From Sporomusa silvacetica DSM 10669 (GTDB taxonomy: Bacteria > Bacillota > Negativicutes > Sporomusales > Sporomusaceae): a stretch of 64,000 bases of DNA. Position numbers and translations under genes: made by a program. The stretch lies in the NCBI RefSeq assembly GCF_002257705.1, contig NZ_LSLK01000052.1, positions 1 through 64,000 of the forward strand, in the 5' to 3' direction. Positions 7,108 to 16,269 of the stretch are shown here, in pieces (within the stretch, counting starts at the first letter, position 1; each line of letters begins with the position of its first letter). The notes under the pieces were generated by a model. It saw only the letters and a list, made by a program, of their open reading frames with translations, did not search any database and had not been told where the DNA came from.

Positions 7108-8274
7108 CTAGTTAAATACAGTAAATATATTAGTGATCATAGTCTGAAAAATTCGCATCAACCCAGCTTTAGGGATGGATTTTTCAGCAAGCAAATTAAC
7201 TTTACCGACTTCTTTACCATCCTTGATTACAATAAGTTCGCCGCATTTTTGACCTTCGGCTATTGGCGCATTAACACTTGAATCGGCTACTATCTTTTTC
7301 TGTAGGTTTTTGCTTTGTCCTTTGGGGATAATTAGATTTAAGTCTTGAGAGGCTACCAATTGGATTTCCTTTTCAATACCTTTGTTTACTTTTAGCCGCT
7401 CTACTACTGTTCCCTGATTTACTATTGGTACAGCGGCAAAGTTAGCGAAACCCCAATCAAGTAATTTCATACTTTCTCTGAGGTGTGAGCGTGGTTCAGG
7501 TGTGGCAAACACTGTCGAAATAAGCCGGAGCCCATCCCGCTTGGCAGTTCCGACAAAACAATACTTTGCTTCTTCCGTCCAACCGGTTTTTAAACCATCG
7601 CCGCCTTTGTACCACCACAGTAGTTTATTGGTATTAACAAGCCAATTTTTACCGTCCCGCAGCCACGCTTCTTTGATACCACACATGTCCATATATAATG
7701 GGTGTGTAACAGCCTCTTTAGCAATTAACGCCGCATCATAAGCGCTCATATAGTGATCGGTTGTTGGCAATCCATTCACATTGTTAAAATGGGTATCTGC
7801 AAGACCAAGCGATTCAGCCCGGTTATTCATAGCTTCAACCGCTGACTGTTGACTTCCATAAATATGCTCCATCAGTGCTACGGCAGCATCGTTAGCACTC
7901 ACAATAGCGATAGCTGACAGCATATCTTTAACTGTCATTTTTTCTCCTGGCTCCAGCCAAATCTGCGAACCACCCTGACGCCAGGCAGTTTCACTGGTAT
8001 ACACTTCGTCAACTAGATTAATGCGCCCTTGTTCAATGGCTTCAACAGCTAAGAGTAAAGTCATAATCTTAGTTACACTGGCAGGTGGCAATCGCTTATG
8101 GGCATCCTTTTCAAAAAGCACGGTGCCATTTTCGTCCATGAGAACAGCAGATACAGCACTTGTCTGTACCTGTGAATCAGCAAGTGGTTTTGCTGGTGCT
8201 GACGGAGCGCCAAGGACTGTAGTAACAGCGAATACAAATAATACTAAGGTTGCTAGCAATGTTTTTCGAATCAA
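7108..8274 (-). CDS. dacF: D-alanyl-D-alanine carboxypeptidase, DacF-type
   Basis: 388 residues with a signal peptide (RKTLLATLVLFVFAVTTVLG) and a peptidase S11 domain. The catalytic motifs are visible: SVTK (SxxK) in PPASVTKIMT, SAND (SxN) and KTGWTEEA (KTG). A C-terminal beta-rich domain and an amphipathic tail (LMRIFQTMITNIFTV) are typical of membrane-anchored low-molecular-weight PBPs. TTG at 8274 has GGAG eight bases upstream. It trims peptidoglycan side chains; its place just before spoIIA is the dacF position in Bacillus, where it acts in spore cortex formation. Confidence 0.9.
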   Translation of the reverse strand: MIRKTLLATLVLFVFAVTTVLGAPSAPAKPLADSQVQTSAVSAVLMDENGTVLFEKDAHKRLPPASVTKIMTLLLAVEAIEQGRINLVDEVYTSETAWRQGGSQIWLEPGEKMTVKDMLSAIAIVSANDAAVALMEHIYGSQQSAVEAMNNRAESLGLADTHFNNVNGLPTTDHYMSAYDAALIAKEAVTHPLYMDMCGIKEAWLRDGKNWLVNTNKLLWWYKGGDGLKTGWTEEAKYCFVGTAKRDGLRLISTVFATPEPRSHLRESMKLLDWGFANFAAVPIVNQGTVVERLKVNKGIEKEIQLVASQDLNLIIPKGQSKNLQKKIVADSSVNAPIAEGQKCGELIVIKDGKEVGKVNLLAEKSIPKAGLMRIFQTMITNIFTVFN

Positions 8275-8348
8275 TTAGAACACTCCTTTCCTTTGAATTT
8301 ATGATTTCCCGGATTAAAACAGCTTAAACAAAATTTGAACAAAAAAAA

Positions 8349-8371
8349 TTGACTGGCGTTATGCCAGTCAA
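8349..8371 (-). terminator. Terminator of the pdp transcript
   Basis: TTGACTGGC/GCCAGTCAA stem with a short loop, overlapping the pdp stop codon region and followed on the minus strand by a run of eight T. Confidence 0.9.
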
Positions 8372-9690
8372 TTGTGAAATCCATGTTTATCAACAATTCC
8401 TATTAATAGTGGTATGGCAGCAGCTGGTTGGGTATTAATCCGAACAGCCTGTAATATCATTAATCTAGCTTCTTCAAGCCTTGACTTGTCATTCGTATAG
8501 ATAGTTGCCAAGGGCTGCTCGCGCCTGATGGTTTGACCTAACCGGCATTGCATAACGATACCTGCAGCCAAGTCAATTGCTTGTCCTTTATATTCCCGTC
8601 CTGCTCCTAGTCGCATTGCGGCATACCCAATCTGAGCGGCACTAATAGCTGTAACATAACCTTGTCCAGAACTTCGTACTTCTTGAATAAAGCAGGCCTG
8701 GGGTAATTTAGTATTGTCATGCACAATAGTGGAATCACCACCCTGAGCAGCAATAAATTCTTCAAACTTAGCTAAAGCCTGCCCATTATCGATCAAGGCG
8801 GCTAACTGCTGGTATCCATCTTCAGGGGTTGATGCTTTTTTACCTAACACCAGCATATGAGAGCCGAGTGTTAGGCAAATCTCTCTGAGCGCAAGTTCTC
8901 CCTGTCCTGATAATAGTTTAATAGCTTCCTTAATCTCGAGGCTATTGCCGACAGCCATCCCCAAGGGCTGCTCCATGTTTGTTAAGATTGCTATTGTTTC
9001 TCGGCCAACAAATTGTCCAATACCAACCATCGTTTCAGCTAAACGAATGGCATCTGCTTTATTTTTCATAAAGGCACCATTGCCGACCTTGACATCTAAC
9101 ACAATTTTGTCGGCGCCGGAGGCAATCTTTTTACTCATTATCGACGAGGCAATAAGTGGTATGCTTTCCACCGTGGATGTAACATCCCGGAGCGAGTAAA
9201 GTTTACCATCTGCGGGAGCAATGGCAGCTGACTGACCGGTTAATGCAATATGATATGTTAGCAAATTGGCAATAAATTCGCGATGTTCTAATGTAGTCTT
9301 AAAGCCAGGAATAGCTTCCAGCTTATCAATGGTTCCGCCGGTAAAACCCAAACCCCGCCCAGACATTTTGGCTACAGGTACTCCTGCAGCAGCTACAAGG
9401 GGCGCAAGTATCAATGTAGTACTATCGCCTACTCCACCTGTACTATGCTTGTCCACCTTTATCCCCGGTATTTGACTTAGATCAACCATATCCCCGGAAG
9501 TGGCCATAGCCATAGTAAGAACAGCCGTTTCTTTGTCTGTCATGCCTTGAAAAAAGATCGCCATTAGCCAAGCCGCCATTTGATAGTCTGGTATCTCATT
9601 ACTTGTATATGATTTTATCAACCACTCAATTTCATTATCTAAAAGTTCTGCACCATCACGTTTTTTGGCAATTATATCGGCAGCCCACAC
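8368..9690 (-). CDS. pdp: Pyrimidine-nucleoside phosphorylase
   Basis: 440 residues of the thymidine/pyrimidine-nucleoside phosphorylase family. Visible marks are the phosphate-binding KHSTGGVGD and the SGRGLGFTGGTIDKLE signature. It cleaves uridine, thymidine and deoxyuridine with phosphate to give the base and (deoxy)ribose-1-phosphate. GTG at 9690 has GGGGTG upstream. The neighbour deoB converts the sugar phosphate product, so the pair forms a nucleoside catabolism unit. Confidence 0.95.
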   Translation of the reverse strand: MWAADIIAKKRDGAELLDNEIEWLIKSYTSNEIPDYQMAAWLMAIFFQGMTDKETAVLTMAMATSGDMVDLSQIPGIKVDKHSTGGVGDSTTLILAPLVAAAGVPVAKMSGRGLGFTGGTIDKLEAIPGFKTTLEHREFIANLLTYHIALTGQSAAIAPADGKLYSLRDVTSTVESIPLIASSIMSKKIASGADKIVLDVKVGNGAFMKNKADAIRLAETMVGIGQFVGRETIAILTNMEQPLGMAVGNSLEIKEAIKLLSGQGELALREICLTLGSHMLVLGKKASTPEDGYQQLAALIDNGQALAKFEEFIAAQGGDSTIVHDNTKLPQACFIQEVRSSGQGYVTAISAAQIGYAAMRLGAGREYKGQAIDLAAGIVMQCRLGQTIRREQPLATIYTNDKSRLEEARLMILQAVRINTQPAAAIPLLIGIVDKHGFHN

Positions 9691-9730
9691 TATTCATTCA
9701 CCCCACTATGTACAACGAGTTACAACTATT

Positions 9731-9772
9731 TGCCAACACGCCACCCACCTGCACCTGTAAACTTCTTTACTG
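9731..9772. repeat. Half-copy of dispersed palindromic repeat family 1
   Basis: The 22 bases at 9731-9752 match the reverse complement of the left arm at 34927-34948 with two differences. The 24 bases at 9749-9772 are identical to 34999-35022. It lies in the deoB-pdp intergenic region and ends 7 bases from the deoB stop. Confidence 0.75.
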
Positions 9773-9778
9773 TGAAAA

Positions 9779-10954
9779 CTATAAGTCTTTTAGAAAACTT
9801 TGTCCGTACGCCAGCGGCGGTAACCCAAAATTATCAGCTATCGTTGCTCCCAGGTCGGCAAATGTTGATCTTACTCCTAGATTTATCACCTGTTCCGGCA
9901 AGTGGTGGTGATAGGCTAAAAGCGGCACATATTCTCTTGTATGGTCAGTACCTGCTAGTGTAGGATCACATCCATGGTCTGCGGTTATAAATAATAAATC
10001 ATCCTCTGTGAGTTTAGCTTTGAAACTGGCTAAAGCAAGGTCAAACTCTTCCAGTGCCTGAGCATAGCCTGCTGCATCGTTGCGATGTCCGTAAACACTA
10101 TCAAATTCTACCAGGTTGGCCATTATTAGGCCATTTGTTATATCTCTTGCAGCAAGGTCTGTAAGAATTTCCATACCTTGTTTATTGGACTTAGTAGGAT
10201 AAGACTGAGTTAAGCCCTGATTGGCATAAATGTCGGCAATTTTACCAATACCAATCACTGATAAGCCGGATTGCTTCAACATATCAAGAACTGTTGCTCT
10301 AGGTGGCTGTAAACTATAGTCATGGCGATTGGCAGTACGAGCAAAACTTCCAGGTTTACCGATAAAAGGTCTGGCAATAATCCGGCCGACAGCATGGTCG
10401 CCAACGCAAACCTTCTCTCTGGCTATTTGGCATAATTCATATAAACGTTCCAGCGGGATTACTTCTTCATGGGCAGCAATTTGAAAAACACTATCAGCTG
10501 AAGTATATACGATTGGCTGGCCTGTACGCAAATGTTCTTCGCCTAGTTCCACGATAATTTCTGTACCTGATGCCGCTTTATTACCTAAGACATGTAGCCC
10601 GGTATAAGTGGTAAACTTTTCGATGACTTCAGGTGGAAACCCATTTGGGTACACGGGGAATGCGGTAAACAGTGGACAACCAGCCAATTCCCAATGACCA
10701 CTTGTCGTATCTTTACCAACAGAAATCTCAGCCATCTTCCCAAAAGCAGCAATAGGACGGGAAACTTCCGGAATACCGGCAATGGGTTCAATTAATCCTA
10801 GCCCCATGCTAGCCAGTACCGGCAAATTCAGCCCGCCCCTATATTCAGCAATATGTACCAGCGTATTGGCTCCGGTATCGCCATATTGAAAGGCATCAGG
10901 CATAGCTCCAATTCCTACACTGTCAAGTACAATCACAAATATTCGTTTAAACAA
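9779..10954 (-). CDS. deoB: Phosphopentomutase
   Basis: 391 residues of the alkaline-phosphatase-like metalloenzyme family: metal-site motifs VLDSVGIGAMPDA at the N-terminus, DTTSGHWE with the phospho-acceptor Thr, and FITADHGCDP plus GTDHTREYVPLL near the C-terminus. It interconverts (deoxy)ribose-1- and 5-phosphate. It starts at TTG with AGAGGAG upstream. It stands just before pdp and just after xerD in the direction of transcription. Confidence 0.96.
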   Translation of the reverse strand: MFKRIFVIVLDSVGIGAMPDAFQYGDTGANTLVHIAEYRGGLNLPVLASMGLGLIEPIAGIPEVSRPIAAFGKMAEISVGKDTTSGHWELAGCPLFTAFPVYPNGFPPEVIEKFTTYTGLHVLGNKAASGTEIIVELGEEHLRTGQPIVYTSADSVFQIAAHEEVIPLERLYELCQIAREKVCVGDHAVGRIIARPFIGKPGSFARTANRHDYSLQPPRATVLDMLKQSGLSVIGIGKIADIYANQGLTQSYPTKSNKQGMEILTDLAARDITNGLIMANLVEFDSVYGHRNDAAGYAQALEEFDLALASFKAKLTEDDLLFITADHGCDPTLAGTDHTREYVPLLAYHHHLPEQVINLGVRSTFADLGATIADNFGLPPLAYGQSFLKDL

Positions 10955-10990
10955 ATTTCTATAGCTCCTCTGTAAAGTAGTATAGTACTA

Positions 10991-11878
10991 TTATGCGCGA
11001 GGATGTGTTTTATCATATACTTCTTTCAGATGATTTTTAGTTACATGAGTATAAATCTGTGTTGTTGATATATCAGCATGACCAAGCATTTCCTGAACAG
11101 AACGTAAATCGGCGCCGTTTTCCAATAAGTGGGTAGCAAAGGAATGTCTTAGAGTATGAGGAGTAATGTCCTTGGTGATATTAGCTTCCAACGCGTACTT
11201 TTTAATAATTTTCCAAAAACCCTGGCGAGTAAGCCGATTACCATGATGGTTGACAAACAAGGAGGATTCTTCATAGGTACGAACCAACTTAGGACGACCT
11301 TTATTTATATATTCTTGTACACATTTAGCAGCGATTGAGCCCAGCGGTACAATCCGTTCCTTAGCCCCTTTACCGTAACATTTGATATACCCCATATCAA
11401 GATTTACATCAGATATATTGAGATTGATTAGCTCTGAAACTCTGATACCAGTAGCATATAATAACTCCAGCATGGCTTTATCCCTAAGGCCAGTAGGTTG
11501 AATAGTATTGGGTTGTTTTAATAACTCTTCCACTTCAGCAATACTAAGTATCTTAGGCAATTTTTTCTCGAGTTTAGGAGATTCCAAGTTCACGGCCGGG
11601 TCCTTTTCGAGATGACGCTCGCGAACAAGATATTGATAAAATGATTTGATCGCAGCAAGATTGCGTGATATCGTGGAAACAGCCCGCCCCTTGACTTGGA
11701 GATTGTTAAGATAACTTAGGATGGTGTCACGATTCGAGTTCCGTAAAAAATCTAATTGACTATTTTGCAAAAACGTCTGATACTGCCTTAGATCCCGTCC
11801 GTAAGATTCTAGCGTATTTTGAGCTAATCCCCGCTCAACTGCAAGATAGTTAATAAATTCATTAACATACGATTCCAT
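10991..11878 (-). CDS. xerD: Tyrosine recombinase XerD
   Basis: 295 residues. The N-terminal SAM-like DNA-binding domain (about 1-90) is followed by the catalytic domain with ATGIRVSEL (Arg I), HTLRHSFATHLLENGA (His-x-x-Arg), GHADISTTQIYTHV (His/Trp site and nucleophile Tyr). Length and the spacing fit XerC/XerD chromosome dimer resolvases. The gene lies next to deoB and pdp, the position of ripX/xerD in Bacillus (xerD-drm-pupG-dacF), which favours XerD. Confidence 0.9.
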   Translation of the reverse strand: MESYVNEFINYLAVERGLAQNTLESYGRDLRQYQTFLQNSQLDFLRNSNRDTILSYLNNLQVKGRAVSTISRNLAAIKSFYQYLVRERHLEKDPAVNLESPKLEKKLPKILSIAEVEELLKQPNTIQPTGLRDKAMLELLYATGIRVSELINLNISDVNLDMGYIKCYGKGAKERIVPLGSIAAKCVQEYINKGRPKLVRTYEESSLFVNHHGNRLTRQGFWKIIKKYALEANITKDITPHTLRHSFATHLLENGADLRSVQEMLGHADISTTQIYTHVTKNHLKEVYDKTHPRA

Positions 11879-12029
11879 TTTATTTTACCACCCTTTTTTC
11901 TTCCCAGATTTCCGGCCACACGTTACAAGTATCTGGTCTAGCTATTTATTCAACACTAAGTTTACGTTTTCCTTTATTTGTCTGCTGTGTTTTGTAAAGT
12001 TTTAGCATTTCTTTGTAAGAGCTGCTAAT

Positions 12030-12251
12030 CTATGTCATGATGTAAATGTCAACCAGATTGGAAGTAGCCATAACCCGTAAAGGCTTTTCTAATAGATGTT
12101 GGTCGCGTATTTTCAGACCAGGATTGTTGCATTCCAATAGTATGGTAATCAACGCAGGTAGAATATAGAAGATAATAAGCGTTAATAGAATAATCTTGAT
12201 ATATAATTTGGATCTTTTAAGGAAACGTCGCCAACAAAATGTTATTACCAT
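12030..12251 (-). CDS. Small membrane protein, unknown
   Basis: 73 residues: a basic N-terminus (FCWRRFLKRSKLYIK), one strong membrane segment (about 17-39) and a conserved-looking polar tail (GLKIRDQHLLEKPLRVMATS). GAGG lies close to the ATG. It lies between spoIIM and xerD in the same orientation. I do not recognise a family. A sporulation link is suggested only by the neighbour spoIIM. Confidence 0.55.
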   Translation of the reverse strand: MVITFCWRRFLKRSKLYIKIILLTLIIFYILPALITILLECNNPGLKIRDQHLLEKPLRVMATSNLVDIYIMT

Positions 12252-12377
12252 ACGCCTCTACTTCCCTCCCACCATAATTTGTTTATTCAGCGCTGCTTAA
12301 CTTAATAGTATAACTTATTCACCAAATAGTAACTTTATTCTTATTTTGTAAATTCAATTATAAGTAAAGAAAGTAAC

Positions 12378-12408
12378 AAAAAGGCTGAACATAGTTGTCA
12401 GCCTTTTT
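12378..12408 (-). terminator. Terminator of spoIIM
   Basis: AAAAAGGCTG/CAGCCTTTTT stem directly after the spoIIM stop codon, with a T-run on the minus strand. Confidence 0.85.
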
Positions 12409-12409
12409 G

Positions 12410-13048
12410 TTAGTGGATAAAATGTGCTACCAGTTTCATAAATACTGGTGAAACAAATACTTCTATTAGTGCCGCGCCCAGCATTATCACCAGCATAGCT
12501 AAACAAAATACCGAATAGGCGATTGAGTTGTAAAATAGATTATCTTTGCTATGATGCTTACGCCGCACTAACATTAAAGAAAAAGTTGTCGCTGCTACCC
12601 CTGTGGCTAAAATAGCGGGCACAGCTAAAAAATTGTGCGGCAAAACGGCAACAATAGCAAATAATAACCCTTTCATTACATATTCGTTGACTAAGAACCC
12701 AACAGTAAACCCAATGACAAATCCTCGTAAACACACCATAAACAGGACAAATGGTATACCGACAATAGTAAAACCCAGCAACCACATAATACCAATTATT
12801 CTACTATTATTACCCATTACACTAGCTAACAGGGATTGGGTAGTACCGATTCCCGATGATTGTTCCGTCAGACCCTGAAAGAATACTCGCAAATAGCCAA
12901 CAAGTTCTATTTTCTGTTCATCAGGTAGTGTTTTTACAGCCATAGCTCCAATAACTATGCCAATAACAAAAATAAGTATCATAAAAAAATAAGCCACAAT
13001 ATTCGCGCGAATATAATCGGCGGCATTACGGCGAAACAGTTTTAGCAT
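12410..13048 (-). CDS. spoIIM: Stage II sporulation protein M
   Basis: 212 residues with about five membrane segments, the first near residues 18-38, and the family block around FVLFMVCLRGFVIGFTVGFLV and LPHNFLAVPAIL. SpoIIM belongs to the DMP complex (SpoIID/M/P) that remodels septal peptidoglycan during engulfment. GGGAGG precedes the ATG. It follows the EndoQ-like gene; in Bacillus spoIIM is likewise near xerD and nudF. Confidence 0.93.
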   Translation of the reverse strand: MLKLFRRNAADYIRANIVAYFFMILIFVIGIVIGAMAVKTLPDEQKIELVGYLRVFFQGLTEQSSGIGTTQSLLASVMGNNSRIIGIMWLLGFTIVGIPFVLFMVCLRGFVIGFTVGFLVNEYVMKGLLFAIVAVLPHNFLAVPAILATGVAATTFSLMLVRRKHHSKDNLFYNSIAYSVFCLAMLVIMLGAALIEVFVSPVFMKLVAHFIH

Positions 13049-13106
13049 GCATGTACCTCCCTGTCAGTACCTGCTACAATATATGTCTTGCTAAAACTGT
13101 TTAGAC

Positions 13107-14309
13107 CTATTTGTCCACTATATTTAGCATGCGACCGTAAATGCCACCGCCGCCAGCACTAATCGTTGCCGTTCCAACCCGTGCAGTCATAATAAAATTG
13201 GCAATTTTAGTACCAGCCACGGTAGACAAAGCCTCATAAGTCGCGTAGTGTAGAATATTCATTTCTGTGTCAAATGCTGCTAGCAGTTTAGCCATAACTT
13301 TTTTACCTAGTCCGGGGATAAATTCTAAAGGTATTTGATAGCAATACTGCGGCCGGTGTGCAGGAGGATGTGGCTCAGCGTAATCAGCTATTTCATTAAT
13401 ACGTTCAAATACACCCTTAGTTAAGGCATTGCTGCGGCATTTGGGGCAGCAGGTATCAAGATTCAGACCAGCTTGGTTATCAGTAAAGCCACACTTGCGA
13501 CAAAAAGTACGGTGATACTTTCCTAAACGGGGATCAAGTCCATAGTTGGCTATAACCTGACGCTCTTCTGTACGGGATAAGGTTTTAACTATCTCTTGAA
13601 ATGACAAGGTTTCCATGGAAAAAATATTGTATTCACGAGCAATTTTATCGAGTGAGTGGGCATCTGAATTGGTTATAAAGGTGTAGCCAGCTAACTCACT
13701 GATTCTGTCTGCCATGTTGCTGTCAGCACTTAGTCCTAGTTCAATTGCCGTTATTTTACCCATATCCTGATCAGACAGAATATGAGATAATCTTTGGCAG
13801 CATACGCCAAAAAGGCTTTTGTGGGGAGTGAAAACATGGGCTGGAATGATAAGTGCCTCAAAACCGCTGGCAATCTGAATGAGCTGTTTTAGGGGCATAT
13901 GGGCATTTTGAGAACTAAGATTAATATTACGGATATACTGACTCATATAGGTAGAGAGTGTTGTCATTGTTTGAATATCAGGCACAAATATCAGGGTATG
14001 TGCCAAACCACCGTTTACTTCCCGTGTTTCAATCTCCGCACCAAGTACAACGAGCGTATTATCCCGGTAGATATAGCCACCACTACTAGCTGACACAAGT
14101 ACTCCTTCTTCGATAAGCATTTTTAAATCGGCAAGTACCAATGGCGATAAGGCATCGATAATACCGATAATATTCAAGCCTTTACGATCAGTTGCTTCCT
14201 CTAAGATTCCGCAGACCGTTAACCGTCGTGATGTAGGAATTTTTATCCATTTCCCGTTATGGCTCATGCCTACATGAATGTGCAGGTCAGTAAAATACTG
14301 ATTTAACAT
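13107..14309 (-). CDS. Endonuclease Q family protein (PHP domain, zinc finger)
   Basis: 400 residues with a PHP metal-binding start (FTDLHIHVG), a further metal site SDAHSLDKIAREYN, and a zinc-finger-like CRKCGF...CCPKC in the middle. A C-terminal helix-hairpin-helix-like segment (FIPGLGKKVMAKLLAAF) is present. Archaeal and Bacillus EndoQ enzymes nick DNA 5' of deaminated or abasic bases, so a repair role is likely. The neighbour nudF starts 5 bases away on the same transcript. Confidence 0.8.
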   Translation of the reverse strand: MLNQYFTDLHIHVGMSHNGKWIKIPTSRRLTVCGILEEATDRKGLNIIGIIDALSPLVLADLKMLIEEGVLVSASSGGYIYRDNTLVVLGAEIETREVNGGLAHTLIFVPDIQTMTTLSTYMSQYIRNINLSSQNAHMPLKQLIQIASGFEALIIPAHVFTPHKSLFGVCCQRLSHILSDQDMGKITAIELGLSADSNMADRISELAGYTFITNSDAHSLDKIAREYNIFSMETLSFQEIVKTLSRTEERQVIANYGLDPRLGKYHRTFCRKCGFTDNQAGLNLDTCCPKCRSNALTKGVFERINEIADYAEPHPPAHRPQYCYQIPLEFIPGLGKKVMAKLLAAFDTEMNILHYATYEALSTVAGTKIANFIMTARVGTATISAGGGGIYGRMLNIVDK

Positions 14310-14313
14310 AAAT

Positions 14314-14856
14314 TTATATTCCTGCCAAACATAGTGCCACTAAGCTCTTGGCATCACATAGTTCACCACTGGTAATCATTTCACGGATTTGTTCAGGGGT
14401 AAAGACCTCAGTGTGAATAAACTCGTCTTCATCAGGCTGTTTATCTGATTCGATAAGATCTTCTGCCAGATAGATATGAATAATCTCATTGGAAAACCCC
14501 GGAGTTGTATACATGGATGTCAGCTTGCGCAATTTATTTGCCATAAAACCAGTTTCTTCAGCTAATTCACGCACTGCACAATCTGCGGGATCTTCACCTG
14601 GATCAAGTTTTCCGGCAGGTACTTCGAGAATAATTTGACCAATGGGATGACGAAATTGCCGTACCAGGATAATACTGCCATCAGTTGTCAGCGGCACAAT
14701 GGCAACTGCGCCAGGGTGTTCTACCACCTCCCGCATTCCGGTTCGGCCATTAGGAAGAAGTACTTCATCCCGCCGCAGGTTAATGATTTTACCTTCAAAT
14801 AAACGTTCCGAGCTTGTTAACTTTTCATAAAGATCTGTTTGGGTGTGTGGCACCAT
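14314..14856 (-). CDS. nudF: NUDIX hydrolase, ADP-ribose pyrophosphatase type
   Basis: 180 residues with a complete Nudix box: GKLDPGEDPADCAVRELAEE followed by TGF. The proline-type signature for ADP-ribose hydrolases lies downstream (YTTPGFSNE). It probably hydrolyses ADP-ribose and related sugar nucleotides. ATG at 14856 follows AGGAGG. In B. subtilis nudF is also found near the xerD/spoIIM region. Confidence 0.9.
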   Translation of the reverse strand: MVPHTQTDLYEKLTSSERLFEGKIINLRRDEVLLPNGRTGMREVVEHPGAVAIVPLTTDGSIILVRQFRHPIGQIILEVPAGKLDPGEDPADCAVRELAEETGFMANKLRKLTSMYTTPGFSNEIIHIYLAEDLIESDKQPDEDEFIHTEVFTPEQIREMITSGELCDAKSLVALCLAGI

Positions 14857-14927
14857 GATGACCTCCTATTTTTAACATATATTACTAAGATAATTCATAT
14901 ATTAACTCCATAAGGAGGGATGTCCCC

Positions 14928-15053
14928 ATGAAATTAGTTTCGACGCATGGCTTTTATTTTAGTGGTAAGATCCGGGAGTTACTTAAAGAATTATATACCA
15001 TGAGCAAAAAGTATAAAATGCTGCACGAGTTGCTTAGTAAGAATAGGCAGTAG
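14928..15053 (+). CDS. Small plus-strand protein of 41 residues, unknown
   Basis: ATG at 14928 is preceded by AAGGAGGG with a seven-base spacing, one of the best ribosome-binding sites in the window. The product starts MKLVSTHGFYFSGKIRELLK and continues as a basic amphipathic helix rich in K, L and E, ending KNRQ. It is divergent from nudF and convergent with buk, the only plus-strand gene in the first 55 kb. No family is recognised. It may be a DNA- or protein-binding regulator, which is speculation. Confidence 0.6.
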   Translation: MKLVSTHGFYFSGKIRELLKELYTMSKKYKMLHELLSKNRQ

Positions 15054-15076
15054 TAACTATCATGTCCCTGCCAACT

Positions 15077-16147
15077 CTATTCATATACCTTTGCCTGCTC
15101 TTCACCACGCAATACTCGTAAAGCACCTTCAACTAAAGCCTTAAGTTCATCTTCCCCGGGATGTACGATTACCGGACCAATAAATTTCACACGGTCGGTA
15201 ATCATTTTGACCAGTATTGTTGAATAAGCCAAACCACCGGTAAGAACAATACCGTCCACCTGGCCGTATACGACAGCGGCCATAGCTCCAATCTCTTTTG
15301 CTACTTGATAAGCCATCGCCTCGTAAATGAGAGCAGCTTTCGTATCGCCACTGGCAATGCGGCTTTCCACTTCTCGTCCGTCACTAGTGCCAAGATGGGC
15401 CATCAAACCCGCATTACCAATTAGCCTCTTCTTGATTTCATCGATGGTATATTTACCGGAAAAACACAGGTTAAGCAAGCCATAGGAAGGTACTGCACCG
15501 GCACGTTCCGGAGAAAACGGACCGAGATCATTAGGATTGGTTACATCAATCATTTTGCCATTTTGCTGCACACCAACAGAAATACCACCACCAAGATGAA
15601 TAAGAATTAGGGTAAGGGCAGTATAGTCTTTATTTAAATCTTTGGCTACCCGATGGGCAACAGCTTTTAAATTGAGGGCATGAAACAAGCTGCGACGAGG
15701 TATCTCTGGTAAGCCGGTAATTCTGGCCAACGGTTCGAGCTCATCCACACTTACCGGATCTACAATAAAAGCCGGAATATTGTTCTGATCGGCGATGCCT
15801 CTTGCTAAAATGCCACCCAAGTTGGAGGCATGTTCAGTTTGTACTGCTCTCTTTAAATCGTGGATCATACTATCGTTTACCGCATATGTGCCGCTGCCTA
15901 GCGGTTTCAACGGACCACCACGCCCGACAACAGCCGCTAAGCTATTAACTATGATATAGTGGTCTAAGAGAGCTTTTTTTACTAACTGCAACCGGTAGTC
16001 ATACTGGTCATAGATTGTTGTGAAAGGCTTGAGTTCGTCAATACTATGACGGATAACTTGCTCAAAGTCAATTATTTCGTTAGTATATACAGCTATTTTG
16101 GTTGAAGTTGAGCCAGGATTAATAGCAAGAATTTTATACTGCTGCAT
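15077..16147 (-). CDS. buk: Butyrate kinase
   Basis: 356 residues of the acetate/butyrate kinase (ASKHA) family: N-terminal phosphate loop ILAINPGSTSTKIAVY, and GGGISVG and VLTGGLAYS in the second domain. Length and sequence fit butyrate (or branched-chain fatty acid) kinase rather than acetate kinase, which is about 400 residues. It makes ATP and a carboxylate from the acyl-phosphate. No phosphotransbutyrylase gene is next to it in this window. Confidence 0.9.
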   Translation of the reverse strand: MQQYKILAINPGSTSTKIAVYTNEIIDFEQVIRHSIDELKPFTTIYDQYDYRLQLVKKALLDHYIIVNSLAAVVGRGGPLKPLGSGTYAVNDSMIHDLKRAVQTEHASNLGGILARGIADQNNIPAFIVDPVSVDELEPLARITGLPEIPRRSLFHALNLKAVAHRVAKDLNKDYTALTLILIHLGGGISVGVQQNGKMIDVTNPNDLGPFSPERAGAVPSYGLLNLCFSGKYTIDEIKKRLIGNAGLMAHLGTSDGREVESRIASGDTKAALIYEAMAYQVAKEIGAMAAVVYGQVDGIVLTGGLAYSTILVKMITDRVKFIGPVIVHPGEDELKALVEGALRVLRGEEQAKVYE

Positions 16148-16227
16148 ACTGAACCTCCGTAATGAGTGAATAAAGATAACATGTTGTTATTTTATTCATT
16201 ACCTGGTTAAAAAATCCTGCAATAAAA

Positions 16228-16259
16228 CAAACCCTCAAGACAATCGTCAAGAGGGTTTG
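16228..16259 (-). terminator. Terminator of spo0A
   Basis: CAAACCCTC/GAGGGTTTG stem 10 bases past the spo0A stop, followed on the minus strand by TTTTATT. Confidence 0.85.
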
Positions 16260-16269
16260 CAATATTTTC

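Noticed and set aside
10991..11878. XerD as an integrase of a mobile element
   Set aside because: Length, motifs and the xerD-deoB-pdp neighbourhood match the housekeeping dimer-resolution recombinase; no attachment-site repeats flank it.
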